This document shows positions 15,266 to 25,333 of a stretch of 64,000 nucleotides of DNA, one piece after another. The notes beneath the pieces were generated by a model. It was not told where the DNA came from, did not search any database, and worked only from the letters and a program-made list of their open reading frames with translations. The DNA comes from Butyrivibrio sp. CB08 (lineage in GTDB: Bacteria > Bacillota > Clostridia > Lachnospirales > Lachnospiraceae), in contig NZ_RAIR01000001.1 in assembly GCF_003625485.1 (NCBI RefSeq), positions 558,001-622,000 on the forward strand, given 5' to 3'. The first letter of the stretch is position 1; the number at the start of each line of letters is the position of its first letter. A program made the position numbers and the translations under genes.

Positions 15266-16333
15266 ATGAAAGGTTTTGCAATGCTCAAAATCGGGGAAGT
15301 AGGCTGGATCGAGAAGGAACGTCCTGCTTGCGGACCAAACGACGCGATCTGTCGTCCACTGGCTATCGCTATCTGCACATCTGATGTGCACACAGTATGG
15401 GAAGGTGCTGTAGGCGATCGTCACAACATGATCCTCGGACACGAAGGTTGTGCTGAGGTTGTAGAAGTTGGTAGTGAAGTTAAGGATTTCAAGCCTGGCG
15501 ATAAGGTTTTAGTTCCTGCTATCACTCCTGACTGGAATTCACTTGAGGCTCAGGCTGGTTATTCAATGCACTCAGGCGGAATGCTTGCTGGATGGAAGTT
15601 CTCAAACTTCAAGGATGGTCTTGATTCAGAATTTTTCCATGTTAATGATGCAGATGGTAACCTTGCTCACATGCCAGAGGGAATGTCACTTGAAGATGCT
15701 TGTATGCTTTCAGACATGGTTCCTACAGGATTCCATGGTGTAGAGCTTGCAGACGTTCAGTTTGGTGATACAGTACTTGTTATTGGTATCGGACCTGTAG
15801 GTCTTATGTCAGTAGCTGGTGCAAGACTTCGTGGTGCATCACGCATCATCGCAGTTGGTACACGTCCTGTATGTGTAGAGGCTGCTAAGTTCTATGGAGC
15901 TGACGAGTTCGTAAGCTACAAGAACGGAACAATTGAAGATCAGGTTCTTGCTTTGACAGATGGCAAGGGCGTTGACAAAGTAATCGTTGCTGGTGGCGGA
16001 GTTGAGACTTTCGAGTCAGCATTCAAGGCACTTAAGGCCGGCGGTAAGATCGGTAACGTTAACTACCTTGGAAGCGGTGACTACATCAACATCCCTCGTG
16101 TAGAGTGGGGCGTAGGTATGGGTCACAAGCAGCTCCTCGGCGGACTTATGCCAGGTGGAAGACTTCGTATGGAGAAGCTTGGAGCACTTGTTTCTTCAGG
16201 CAAGCTCGATGTAAGCAAGCTTTCAACTCATGTATTCCATGGATGGGAGCATATTCCAGAGGCACTTCAGCTTATGAAGGACAAGCCAGCTGATCTTATC
16301 AAGCCAGTTGTTATTCTTGACAACCAGCCTTGA
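15266..16333 (+). CDS. adh: NADP-dependent secondary alcohol (isopropanol) dehydrogenase
   Basis: A 355-residue zinc-dependent medium-chain alcohol dehydrogenase, close in sequence to the Clostridium beijerinckii/Thermoanaerobacter secondary alcohol dehydrogenases, which interconvert ketones or aldehydes and secondary alcohols. Catalytic zinc ligands of the family are visible: Cys in ICTSDVHTVWEG, His-Glu in LGHEG, and Asp in LSDMVPTGFHG. The Rossmann motif is VIGIGPVGLMS. VGTRPVCVEAAKFYGA corresponds to the NADP-binding loop with its conserved Arg, so NADP(H) is expected. ATG 15266 follows AAAGGAGAAGGT. Codon use is strongly biased toward frequent codons, in keeping with high expression. The 175-bp upstream spacer contains a TTGACA at 15181 and a short palindrome AACGTACGTT. 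Confidence 0.92.
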   Translation: MKGFAMLKIGEVGWIEKERPACGPNDAICRPLAIAICTSDVHTVWEGAVGDRHNMILGHEGCAEVVEVGSEVKDFKPGDKVLVPAITPDWNSLEAQAGYSMHSGGMLAGWKFSNFKDGLDSEFFHVNDADGNLAHMPEGMSLEDACMLSDMVPTGFHGVELADVQFGDTVLVIGIGPVGLMSVAGARLRGASRIIAVGTRPVCVEAAKFYGADEFVSYKNGTIEDQVLALTDGKGVDKVIVAGGGVETFESAFKALKAGGKIGNVNYLGSGDYINIPRVEWGVGMGHKQLLGGLMPGGRLRMEKLGALVSSGKLDVSKLSTHVFHGWEHIPEALQLMKDKPADLIKPVVILDNQP

Positions 16334-16361
16334 TAGAATAGGCAATCTTTTATAGAATTAG

Positions 16362-16388
16362 AAGGACGGTCTTTGACCGTCCTTTTAT
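16362..16388 (+). terminator. Terminator after adh
   Basis: A perfect 10-bp stem AAGGACGGTC (16362-16371) with GACCGTCCTT (16375-16384), a TTT loop, and TTATAA after it. Confidence 0.88.
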
Positions 16389-16413
16389 AATAGTTATAGT
16401 TGGGAGTAATGCC

Positions 16414-17337
16414 ATGAAGATTTTACTGATTTCCGGATTCCTCGGAGCAGGTAAAACCACATTTATAAAAGAGCTCATAAGGCAGACAGGAACCAAGGCT
16501 GTCATTATGGAAAACGAGTACGGTGACAATAACCTTGACTCTCTGGATATTCAAAATGCAGCGCAGAAGAAGGACGAGGTCAAGGTTTTAGAGTTTATGG
16601 AAGGGTGTGTTTGCTGTACCATGAAGGACAGCTTCGTCAACTCGGTATTTGCCATTTATTCATCTCTTTCACCTGAATATCTTATTATCGAGCCAACAGG
16701 AGTTGGTAAGCTAAGCAACATCATCAATAACTTAAAGCCTCTGCTTGGAGAGAATGTATCACTTCTTAAGCCCTGCGTAGTAATCTCACCAGAGGGCTAT
16801 GAAGAAAATATGAGGCAGTGGCAGGCTCTTTATGAAGACCAGATAAAGAGCGCTCAAACAGTTATTTTTTCAAAGTGCGAAAACACAGATCCGAACATTC
16901 TTGAGAGTGTTTCGGATAAGGTAAAGAAACTCAATCCTAATGCGAATATTATCTCAAGGCACTATACCACTATGGACACCACCTGGTGGAACAGCCTTCT
17001 CGATATCGGAGCAGATGAGCTGGCCAAAGGGGATGGAGCTTTAGGCGGTGATATTTCTTTTTCAGAAGTCAGCATTACAGAAGGTGGACTTCACAATGCA
17101 GGGGAACTCATAGTGTTCCTGGAGGACTGTCTTCATGGAGAATTTGGTAAGGTTGCAAGAGCAAAGGGAACCTTGTGGGTGGATACTGAATTTGTGAGAT
17201 TTGATCTGGCAGACAGGATGTACATCATGTCTGACTCACCAGATGATAAATGTCAATGCGTGGTGATCGGGCAGGGGCTTGATGAAAAGAAAATAAGGGA
17301 AAGACTTAGCCCGGGCAGGAAATTTCTTAGACGCTAA
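16414..17337 (+). CDS. CobW/COG0523-family GTPase, metal chaperone type
   Basis: A 307-residue G3E GTPase. Walker A is GFLGAGKTTF, and the defining metal-binding CxCC motif is EGCVCCTM at about residue 66-73; IIEPTGVGK is the Walker B/switch region. A shortened CobW C-terminal domain follows (GEFGKVARAKGTLWV). COG0523 proteins deliver zinc or other metals to client enzymes in a GTP-dependent way. The gene follows a zinc-dependent alcohol dehydrogenase but is separated from it by a terminator, so a functional link is only suggestive. Start ATG 16414 has AGTTGGGAGTAATGCC upstream. The membrane-protein gene begins 18 bases after its stop. Confidence 0.88.
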   Translation: MKILLISGFLGAGKTTFIKELIRQTGTKAVIMENEYGDNNLDSLDIQNAAQKKDEVKVLEFMEGCVCCTMKDSFVNSVFAIYSSLSPEYLIIEPTGVGKLSNIINNLKPLLGENVSLLKPCVVISPEGYEENMRQWQALYEDQIKSAQTVIFSKCENTDPNILESVSDKVKKLNPNANIISRHYTTMDTTWWNSLLDIGADELAKGDGALGGDISFSEVSITEGGLHNAGELIVFLEDCLHGEFGKVARAKGTLWVDTEFVRFDLADRMYIMSDSPDDKCQCVVIGQGLDEKKIRERLSPGRKFLRR

Positions 17338-17355
17338 CAAAAGAGGTGATGGATC

Positions 17356-18189
17356 ATGAGCGTAGAAGCGTATTTGAATCCGGATTTTACGATATTTAAA
17401 AAGCTGATATTTCTTTTGGTTACACTTGCTTTAATAGGCATAGGCCTTGGTTTTATCTATCTCGTTTCCATGATGGTCCTTGATAAGGATATTCCATTAA
17501 GAGACAGAAAATGGGCGCTTATGGGAGCGTTTGAAGATAAGTCCCAGCGCCTGTTTGAGATGATAATTGCAGGTACTTCTGTTATGTCTTTTTCCTGCGC
17601 ATACGTAATCATCAATCATGTATATACTCTGGTACAGACGGGAGTAGCGGGTTCGCTGACACCTTTTGAAGAGAATCTTGTAAGGCTCTGGACTGACAGT
17701 AAGGACTTTGTTCTGCTGTTCCTTATCTGTATGAGCTGCGTTATCAATACCATTTTAGATTCTCTTATCATTCCTCTTAAGAAGCTCTCCAAGCAGGAGA
17801 AAGCTACCATGAGGATGCTGGCTATGTTTTATGTCATCATCCTTTTGATGTACCTGAATTATATTGGCGATGAGAGTCAGTACAGCCCTGTAATGATGTA
17901 CTACTTTGGCCTTATGGTGGGTAGATTTGTGTATTTTGATGCGTCCTTTAAGGATTTCCTGGGGGCGCTTAAGAACATGTTCTTCAACCTTCCATACATG
18001 GCGCTGAACCTGATACTAACAGGGCTTCTTTGCTGGTTTGGCTTTTCTGCAGGGTACTTCCTTGAGAGAAATTACTTTATCATGGGAATTTTCTATACTC
18101 ATTTGTTCCTGCTTATCTGCATCTTCCTGATCCACATCGTGTGGATGATTGCAAGGTGCGCATCTGATAGAAAAAGAGATAATTATTGA
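17356..18189 (+). CDS. Polytopic membrane protein of unknown function
   Basis: A 277-residue protein with about six hydrophobic segments: roughly residues 15-38, 73-93, 112-132, 150-168, 212-232 and 240-265. A cytoplasmic loop follows the first segment (LDKDIPLRDRKWALMGAFEDK). I do not recognise the family. It lies 18 bases after the CobW-like GTPase gene and 18 bases before the cysteine hydrolase gene, so the three form a probable operon. A role in metal or metabolite transport next to a metal chaperone is conceivable but not shown. ATG 17356 follows AAGAGGTGATGG. Confidence 0.75.
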   Translation: MSVEAYLNPDFTIFKKLIFLLVTLALIGIGLGFIYLVSMMVLDKDIPLRDRKWALMGAFEDKSQRLFEMIIAGTSVMSFSCAYVIINHVYTLVQTGVAGSLTPFEENLVRLWTDSKDFVLLFLICMSCVINTILDSLIIPLKKLSKQEKATMRMLAMFYVIILLMYLNYIGDESQYSPVMMYYFGLMVGRFVYFDASFKDFLGALKNMFFNLPYMALNLILTGLLCWFGFSAGYFLERNYFIMGIFYTHLFLLICIFLIHIVWMIARCASDRKRDNY

Positions 18190-18207
18190 TGGAGGCTTAT
18201 ACAAATT

Positions 18208-18729
18208 ATGAGAAAACTGCTGGTTGTAATTGACATGCAAAAGGATTTTGTGGACGGAGCACTTGGAACAAAAGAGGCAGTAGCCATTGTCCCAAACGTT
18301 GTTGAGAAGATTAAGAGCTATGATCCGTCAGATATTTTTGCCACAAGAGACACACATCAGGAAAACTACATGGAGACTCAGGAAGGCAAAAATCTCCCAG
18401 TTTCTCACTGCATTGAGGGGACAGAAGGATGGGAGATAGACAAAGAGGTTGCGAAGGTCCTTGAGGGCGCAACCATTATCAACAAACCTACCTTTGGTTC
18501 GACAATACTTGCGGATGAGATCATGCAGATTGCTGGCAAGGAGGAGATAGAGATTGAGCTTATCGGCCTTTGTACTGATATTTGCGTAGTATCTAATGCG
18601 CTTATCCTAAAGGCTTGCATGCCAGAGGTTAAGATCTCTGTGGATTCAAAGTGCTGCGCTGGAGTTACTCCAGAAAAGCATGAAGCAGCTCTTGAAACTA
18701 TGCGTTCCTGCCAGATAAATGTAATGTGA
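18208..18729 (+). CDS. Cysteine hydrolase, nicotinamidase/isochorismatase family
   Basis: A 173-residue protein of the isochorismatase-like hydrolase superfamily. The catalytic Asp is in VVIDMQKDFVDGALG and the nucleophilic Cys is in IGLCTDICVVSNAL (second Cys); the intervening Lys lies around KPTFGST. Relatives hydrolyse nicotinamide, isochorismate or carbamoyl compounds; RDTHQENYMETQEGKNLPVSHC closely resembles the metal-binding region of nicotinamidases (D, H, H), so nicotinamidase in NAD recycling is the best guess. Start ATG 18208 follows TGGAGGC. It ends the probable operon that began with the CobW-like gene. Confidence 0.85.
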   Translation: MRKLLVVIDMQKDFVDGALGTKEAVAIVPNVVEKIKSYDPSDIFATRDTHQENYMETQEGKNLPVSHCIEGTEGWEIDKEVAKVLEGATIINKPTFGSTILADEIMQIAGKEEIEIELIGLCTDICVVSNALILKACMPEVKISVDSKCCAGVTPEKHEAALETMRSCQINVM

Positions 18730-18865
18730 GCAATATGTTCAATATTACTTTAATGCTTTAAAGCGGTTTGTGCACATTTTATACAAATTGTGTAATTTTC
18801 GAACTAAAGTTGTACAAGATTTTTGTTAATAAGTACAAAAAATGAAAAAAGTATAAACGGCCCTA

Positions 18866-18894
18866 TTGCATTTTGCACAAAGTGGCGCTATGAT
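18866..18894 (+). promoter_or_regulatory. Promoter of the glp locus
   Basis: TTGCAT at 18866-18871 and TATGAT at 18889-18894 are 17 bases apart. The start would be near 18901, leaving an untranslated leader of about 190 bases before glpP. Upstream, TTGTAC-N17-GTACAA around 18810-18838 is an inverted repeat of unknown meaning. The 358-bp spacer has no other gene. Confidence 0.6.
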
Positions 18895-19001
18895 TAGTTT
18901 GTCGTTAGGAACTGACCGAAAGTCGTGAATGTTAATTTGGATTCTAGGAAGTTTGAACGGTGAACAATATGATCAGTCATCTTTGTTCGATTAAAAATTT
19001 A

Positions 19002-19072
19002 AGAGAGCCTTGAGAAGAGAGTAAGGGTTAAATGAGGGGGAACCTCATTTTACTTTGTTTGCTCTCTTTTTT
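19002..19072 (+). promoter_or_regulatory. Terminator hairpin in the glpP leader, candidate GlpP target
   Basis: An outer stem AGAGAGC (19002-19008) with GCTCTCT (19061-19067) runs into a T-rich tract. Inside it sits a perfect 8-bp hairpin AAATGAGG (19030-19037) with CCTCATTT (19043-19050) and the loop GGGAA. A nested terminator in front of an antiterminator gene is typical of transcription attenuation; GlpP could relieve it in the presence of glycerol-3-phosphate. The same design is found before the glpA-like gene. Confidence 0.65.
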
Positions 19073-19087
19073 GTTTGCTAAATAGAT

Positions 19088-19669
19088 ATGAAAAATCGTG
19101 ATTTTATTAACAAAATTGAGATCAACCCAATCATTGCAGCAGTGAAAGATGATGATGGTCTTTCAAAAGCTCTTACTGAAGATGTAGAGATCATCTTTGT
19201 GCTCTATGGTGACATATGCACGATACCTAAAATAGTCAGCAGGATCAAGAAGGCTGGCAAGGTTGCCATGGTTCATGTGGATCTCATAACTGGTCTTAAC
19301 AATTCCAAGGATGTGTGCCTTGACTTTATCAAGAACAACACAGAGGCGGACGGCATCATTACTACCAAGAGCAATCTCATTGCTCACGCAAAAGAGTTAG
19401 AACTCAATACAGTGCTAAGGTACTTCATTCTTGATAGCCTTGCACTTCAAAATATTGAAAAACAGGCAAAGAGCTCTGGCATCAAGCCAGACATCATAGA
19501 GTTCCTGCCAGGGATCGTCCTTCCAAAGATGATCCGCAGGATAAACAAAGTCAGCCGAGTTCCTATCATAGCCGGGGGGTTAATTGCGGACAAGGAAGAC
19601 GTTATGAATGCTCTTGATGCAGGAGCGATTGCTATTTCCAGTACCAATGAAATGGTGTGGGAGCTGTAA
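19088..19669 (+). CDS. glpP: Glycerol-3-phosphate responsive antiterminator GlpP
   Basis: A 193-residue TIM-barrel RNA-binding antiterminator of the GlpP family. In Bacillus it binds glycerol-3-phosphate and lets RNA polymerase pass leader terminators of glp genes. Family motifs seen are NPIIAAVKDDDGLSKAL, VHVDLITGLNN, GIITTKSNLIAHAKE, IEFLPGIVLPKMI and PIIAGGLIADKEDV. Length is normal. It heads the glycerol locus, 62 bases before glpK. No clear ribosome site precedes ATG 19088 (TTTGTTTGCTAAATAGAT), so translation may be weak. The terminator hairpin 20 bases upstream suggests autoregulation. Confidence 0.93.
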   Translation: MKNRDFINKIEINPIIAAVKDDDGLSKALTEDVEIIFVLYGDICTIPKIVSRIKKAGKVAMVHVDLITGLNNSKDVCLDFIKNNTEADGIITTKSNLIAHAKELELNTVLRYFILDSLALQNIEKQAKSSGIKPDIIEFLPGIVLPKMIRRINKVSRVPIIAGGLIADKEDVMNALDAGAIAISSTNEMVWEL

Positions 19670-19680
19670 AGAGAAGTTAA

Positions 19681-21234
<1,554 letters not shown>

Positions 21235-21294
21235 TACATCTATTAACTAAGTGAGGAAAAAAATTTAAATATACTCAAAAGGGGGTAAATATCA

Positions 21295-22017
21295 ATGAGT
21301 GTTTATTTAGGTGAGTTTATTGGAACAATGTTACTTGTTCTCCTTGGCGATGGCGTTTGCTGTAACGTAAGCCTTGAGAAGTCAGGCTTCAAGGGCGGCG
21401 GAGCTGTTCACATCCTTATTGGATGGGGTATGGCAGTTATGGTTCCTGCATTTGCAATGAGCAATTTCACAGGATGCCCTTCAGCATTTAACCCTGCAGT
21501 TACAATCGGTCTCGCTATCAGAACAGGCGACTGGAGCACAGTTGCTGGACAGATCATCGCTCAGATGCTCGGTGGTTTCCTCGGCGCAGCTATCCTTATG
21601 GTTCTCTATGGAGATCACATCAAGGCTACAGCTAATGATGATGTTGTTCGCGGATGCTTCTGCACAGCTCCTTCAATTCCTAACCAGGTTCTGAATTTCC
21701 TTTCAGAGTTCTGTGCTACATTCGTTCTTGTATTCACACTTGCTCTGATCCCTGCTGGCTCAGATCGTACTGTATGGGTACTTGTATACGGCGTAATCGT
21801 TGCTTGCGGCGCTTCCTTCGGTGGACTTACAGGATACGCTATGAACGCAGCAAGAGATACAGCTCCTCGTCTTGCTTACCTTTGCCTTGCACCTAACTTC
21901 GGCAAGAAGAATGGTAACTGGAGCTATGGCTGGATCCCTGCAGTAGCACCTATCTGCGGCGGTATCGTTGCATCTCTTCTTTACAACGCACTTGCAGCTG
22001 CACAGATGTTTGGTTAA
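21295..22017 (+). CDS. glpF: Glycerol uptake facilitator (aquaporin family), altered second NPA
   Basis: A 240-residue MIP-family channel with six membrane segments that lets glycerol diffuse into the cell. The first pore motif is normal (SAFNPAVTIGL), but the second reads YAMNAARDTAPRL, with NAA where NPA is usual; the following Arg-Asp that marks the selectivity filter is retained. Asp after the Arg is typical of glycerol-permeable members. It lies between glpK and the G3P dehydrogenase gene, which fixes its role. ATG 21295 follows AAAAGGGGGTAAATATCA. Confidence 0.95.
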   Translation: MSVYLGEFIGTMLLVLLGDGVCCNVSLEKSGFKGGGAVHILIGWGMAVMVPAFAMSNFTGCPSAFNPAVTIGLAIRTGDWSTVAGQIIAQMLGGFLGAAILMVLYGDHIKATANDDVVRGCFCTAPSIPNQVLNFLSEFCATFVLVFTLALIPAGSDRTVWVLVYGVIVACGASFGGLTGYAMNAARDTAPRLAYLCLAPNFGKKNGNWSYGWIPAVAPICGGIVASLLYNALAAAQMFG

Positions 22018-22052
22018 TATATTATTACCAGACTAATTAAATTATGAATGGA

Positions 22053-22108
22053 GGCGAGAGGAGGCTGAAACTGTGGGGAACACAGGTTGCTTTCTCTCGC
22101 CTTTTTTT
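22053..22108 (+). promoter_or_regulatory. Attenuator-like terminator before the glpA-like gene
   Basis: GGCGAGAG (22053-22060) pairs with CTCTCGCC (22094-22101), followed by seven T. The enclosed hairpin CTGTG (22071-22075) with CACAG (22081-22085) has the same GGGAA loop closed by a G-C pair as the glpP leader hairpin. This may simply terminate glpKF transcription, but the matching design argues for GlpP-controlled read-through into the dehydrogenase genes. Confidence 0.7.
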
Positions 22109-22135
22109 AAGAGTACTTTATAGAAGGAGATTATT

Positions 22136-23587
22136 ATGTTATACGATGTAATCGTAATCGGAGCAGGTGTTACCGGCTCTGCAGTGGCACGAGAGCTTTC
22201 CAGATATGAAGCTAACGTATGCGTACTGGAAAAATGCGAAGATGTTTGTGAAGGAACATCCAAAGCTAATTCAGCCATCGTTCATGCTGGATTTGACGCA
22301 GCTGAAGGCTCACTTATGGCTAAGCTCAATGTCAGAGGCAATGAGATGATGACAGATCTTGCAAGAGACCTTGATATCCCATTTAAGAGAAATGGATCTT
22401 TGGTTGTCTGCATCCACAAGGAAGCTCTTGATGGACTTAAGGATCTTTACAACAGAGGCGTTGCTAACGGAGTTAAGGATCTTAAGATCCTTTCAAGAGA
22501 GGAAGCTCTTGAGATGGAGCCAAACCTTTCTGAGAATGTAGAGGGAGCACTCTGGGCTCCAACAGGTGGAATCATCTGTCCGTTCGAACTCAATATTGCA
22601 ATGGCAGAAAATGCCAATATGAATGGCGTAGACTTCCGCTTCAATACAGAAGTTGAGGACATTAAAAAAGGCGAAGACGGCAACTGGCACCTGCGCACCA
22701 ACAACGGTGAATATGTGACAAGATATGTTGTTAATGCAGCCGGTGTCTATGCTGATAAGATTCACAATATGGTAAGTGCTGACAAGATGCACATCATCGA
22801 GCGTAGAGGTGATTATTGCCTGCTTGATAAGACTGTAGGTGGACATGTAACACACACAATCTTCCCACAGCCTACTAAGCTTGGTAAGGGCGTTTTAGTA
22901 TCACCTACTATTCATGGAAACCTCATCGTAGGACCTACAGCTGTTGATCTTGAAAATAAGGAAGGCAATAACACAACAGCAGCTGGCATCGATGATCTTA
23001 TTGCAAAAGCTGGTGATCACGTAAGAAATCTTCCTATCAGAAACGTTATCACATCATTTGCAGGACTTCGTGCACACGAAGAGCATCACGAGTTCATCAT
23101 CAAGGAAGTTGACGATGCACCTTGCTTCATCGACTGCGCTGGTATCGAGTCTCCTGGACTTACAAGTAGTCCAGCTATCGGCGAGATGGTCGGCAACATG
23201 ATGAAGGATATGATGAACCTTAAGCCTAAGGCTAACTGGATCAGCACACGTAAGGGTGTTAAGAAGACAGATGGACTTAGCATAGAAGAGAGAAACGAAC
23301 TCATTAAACAGAATCCTGCATACGGAACCATTATCTGCAGATGCGAATCAATCACTGAGGGAGAGATCCTTGATGCGATCCACAGACCTCTTGGTGCCAG
23401 ATCCCTTGACGGTGTAAAGAGAAGAACACGTGCAGGTATGGGTAGATGTCAGGCTGGCTTCTGCTCACCACGTACAATGGAAATCCTTCACCGCGAACTT
23501 GGAATTCCTTATGAGAAGATCACAAAGAGCGGTGGTAATTCCAACATTGTGCTTGAGAGAACAAAAGGGGAGGTAAGCGGGTCATGA
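22136..23587 (+). CDS. GlpA-like glycerol-3-phosphate dehydrogenase, FAD and 2Fe-2S
   Basis: A 483-residue FAD-dependent oxidoreductase. The N-terminal dinucleotide motif is VIGAGVTGSAVARELSRY with ECxS-like GTSKANSAIVHAGFD; the DAO fold runs to about residue 370. The C-terminal about 90 residues are a BFD-like [2Fe-2S] domain with CRCE and GRCQAGFC. This is the GlpA-type arrangement of Firmicutes, expected to oxidise glycerol-3-phosphate to dihydroxyacetone phosphate together with the next two genes. ATG 22136 follows AGAAGGAGATTATT. The stop overlaps the next start in ATGA. It lies behind an attenuator-like hairpin. Confidence 0.93.
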   Translation: MLYDVIVIGAGVTGSAVARELSRYEANVCVLEKCEDVCEGTSKANSAIVHAGFDAAEGSLMAKLNVRGNEMMTDLARDLDIPFKRNGSLVVCIHKEALDGLKDLYNRGVANGVKDLKILSREEALEMEPNLSENVEGALWAPTGGIICPFELNIAMAENANMNGVDFRFNTEVEDIKKGEDGNWHLRTNNGEYVTRYVVNAAGVYADKIHNMVSADKMHIIERRGDYCLLDKTVGGHVTHTIFPQPTKLGKGVLVSPTIHGNLIVGPTAVDLENKEGNNTTAAGIDDLIAKAGDHVRNLPIRNVITSFAGLRAHEEHHEFIIKEVDDAPCFIDCAGIESPGLTSSPAIGEMVGNMMKDMMNLKPKANWISTRKGVKKTDGLSIEERNELIKQNPAYGTIICRCESITEGEILDAIHRPLGARSLDGVKRRTRAGMGRCQAGFCSPRTMEILHRELGIPYEKITKSGGNSNIVLERTKGEVSGS

Positions 23588-24852
23588 AGACATATGATAT
23601 CGTAATTGTAGGCGGCGGCCCTGCTGGCCTTGCGGCAGCTGTAGCTGCAAAAGAAGCTGGTAATGACAGCATTTTAATTCTCGAAAGAGATCATGAGCTT
23701 GGCGGAATCCTTAACCAGTGTATCCACAATGGTTTCGGACTTCACACATTTAAGGAAGAGCTCACAGGACCTGAGTATGCATATCGTTTCATTAAGCAGG
23801 TTCTTGATCTTGGCATCGAGTACAAATTAAATACAATGGTTATGGACATTGCTGCTGATAAGACTGTTACAGCAATGAACAGAGAAGATGGAATGTTCCA
23901 GATTCCTGCTAAGGCTGTAATCCTTGCAATGGGATGTAGAGAAAGACCTCGTGGAGCCCTCAACATTCCTGGATATCGTCCTGCTGGTATCTTCTCAGCT
24001 GGTACAGCTCAGAGACTGGTTAACATCGAAGGCTACATGCCTGGTAGAGAAGTAGTTATCCTTGGATCAGGTGATATCGGACTTATCATGGCCCGCAGAA
24101 TGACTCTTGAAGGCGCCAAGGTTAAGGTTGTAGCAGAGCTTTTACCATACTCTGGCGGACTTAAGAGAAACATCGTTCAGTGTCTTGACGACTATGGCAT
24201 TCCTCTTAAGCTTTCACACACTGTAGTTGATATTGAGGGAAAAGAGCATGTGACAGCCGTTACTATCGCCGAGGTAGGCCCAGACAGAAAGCCAATTCCT
24301 GGAACAGAAGAAAGATATACATGTGATACACTTCTTCTTTCCTGCGGACTTATCCCTGAGAATGAGCTTTCAAGATCAGCTGGTGTTCAGATGAGCCCTA
24401 TCACTTCCGGCCCTGTAGTTAATGAGTCCCTTGAGACCAACATCCCTGGCGTATTTGCATGTGGTAACGTTCTCCACGTTCACGACCTTGTTGACTATGT
24501 ATCAGAGGAAGCAAAGAGAGCTGGACAGAACGCTGTTAAGTACATCAACGATGGCTGCAAGAATGCTGAAGCTTCTGATGTTATCGAGCTTGTAGCTACT
24601 GAAGGCGCAAGATACACAGTTCCAAGTACTATCAACAAGTCAAGAATGGATGACCTTCTCACAGTTAGATTCAGAGTTGGTGATGTATATAAGAATTCCT
24701 TCGTAAGTGTATACTTCGACGACGAGAGAGTAATGCACAACGAGAAGAGAATCCTTGCACCTGGTGAGATGGAGCAGATCATTCTTCAGAAGAAGAAACT
24801 TGATGAGTATCCAAACTTAAAGAAGATAACTGTAAAGATAGAAAAGGAGTGA
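23584..24852 (+). CDS. FAD-dependent pyridine nucleotide-disulfide type oxidoreductase (glp partner)
   Basis: A 422-residue flavoprotein with two dinucleotide-binding motifs: VGGGPAGLAAAVAAKEAG at the N-terminus for FAD and VILGSGDIGLIMARRM around residue 157 for NAD(P)H. MGCRERPRG and FACGNVLHVHDLVDYV are conserved in the group found with GlpA-like proteins and in the hydrogen-cyanide-synthase/opine-dehydrogenase class. Here it presumably passes electrons between the GlpA-like dehydrogenase and a nicotinamide cofactor or the DUF1667 protein. It overlaps the upstream gene by four bases and the next gene starts eight bases downstream, so a stable complex of the three products is likely. Confidence 0.9.
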   Translation: MKTYDIVIVGGGPAGLAAAVAAKEAGNDSILILERDHELGGILNQCIHNGFGLHTFKEELTGPEYAYRFIKQVLDLGIEYKLNTMVMDIAADKTVTAMNREDGMFQIPAKAVILAMGCRERPRGALNIPGYRPAGIFSAGTAQRLVNIEGYMPGREVVILGSGDIGLIMARRMTLEGAKVKVVAELLPYSGGLKRNIVQCLDDYGIPLKLSHTVVDIEGKEHVTAVTIAEVGPDRKPIPGTEERYTCDTLLLSCGLIPENELSRSAGVQMSPITSGPVVNESLETNIPGVFACGNVLHVHDLVDYVSEEAKRAGQNAVKYINDGCKNAEASDVIELVATEGARYTVPSTINKSRMDDLLTVRFRVGDVYKNSFVSVYFDDERVMHNEKRILAPGEMEQIILQKKKLDEYPNLKKITVKIEKE

Positions 24853-24859
24853 CAAGCTG

Positions 24860-25225
24860 ATGGAAACAAGAGAATTAACATGTATCGGATGTCCCATGGG
24901 ATGCCTTCTTACAGTTACTTTAGATAATGGAGAAGTTACAGAAGTAAAAGGTAATACCTGTGCAAAGGGAGACATCTACGCAAGAAAAGAAGTAGTTAAT
25001 CCTACAAGGATAGTAACCAGCACAGTTAAGATCACCTCTGGCGACAAGGAAAGAGTTTCAGTTAAAACTGCAAACGACATTCCTAAGAACAAGATCTTTG
25101 AAGTAATGAAAGATATTGATGCAGCAGAGGTTAAGGCACCAGTCAAGATCGGAGATGTTCTTGTAAAGAACGTTGCAGGTACTGGCGTTGACGTGATCGC
25201 AACAAGAAATGTAGAAGCAGTATAA
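24860..25225 (+). CDS. DUF1667 protein, cysteine-rich partner of GlpA-like enzyme
   Basis: A 121-residue protein of the DUF1667 family. Residues 5-40 hold CIGCPMGC and a fourth Cys in GNTCAKGDIYA, a pattern suited to a [4Fe-4S] cluster or zinc; it resembles the N-terminal cluster segment of molybdopterin oxidoreductases. The rest is a small domain without cysteines. DUF1667 genes nearly always follow the GlpA-like and FAD genes in Clostridia. Electron transfer in the anaerobic G3P dehydrogenase complex is the natural role, inferred from context. ATG 24860 lies eight bases after the preceding stop with GGAGTGACAAGC ahead. It closes the glp locus. Confidence 0.9.
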   Translation: METRELTCIGCPMGCLLTVTLDNGEVTEVKGNTCAKGDIYARKEVVNPTRIVTSTVKITSGDKERVSVKTANDIPKNKIFEVMKDIDAAEVKAPVKIGDVLVKNVAGTGVDVIATRNVEAV

Positions 25226-25233
25226 AAAATATA

Positions 25234-25262
25234 TTGCAAGATTCATACAATTGTTCTAGAAT
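25234..25262 (+). promoter_or_regulatory. Promoter of the GntR-ABC transport cluster
   Basis: TTGCAA (25234-25239) and TAGAAT (25257-25262) are 17 bases apart. The start would fall near 25269, inside the palindrome that follows. Confidence 0.7.
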
Positions 25263-25306
25263 ACAAAGTGTACTAACACTAATAGTACACTTTGTATTCT
25301 TTTTTA
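25260..25306 (+). terminator. Terminator of the glp locus, overlapping a GntR operator
   Basis: A perfect 15-bp stem (25260-25274 with 25284-25298) with a nine-base loop and CTTTTTTATTT. Its core AGTGTACTA-N7-TAGTACACT (25267-25291) is exactly where the downstream promoter would start, and it resembles the palindromic GTGTACTA-type sites of YtrA-family regulators. It probably serves both as terminator and as operator for the gene at 25334. Confidence 0.8.
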
Positions 25307-25333
25307 TTTAAGGAAGTTTGAGAGGGGTAGTGT

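Noticed and set aside
18730..19087. A known riboswitch class in the 358-bp glpP leader
   Set aside because: No conserved core of a glycine, T-box, SAM, TPP or cobalamin type is visible; the nested terminator fits protein-mediated antitermination better.
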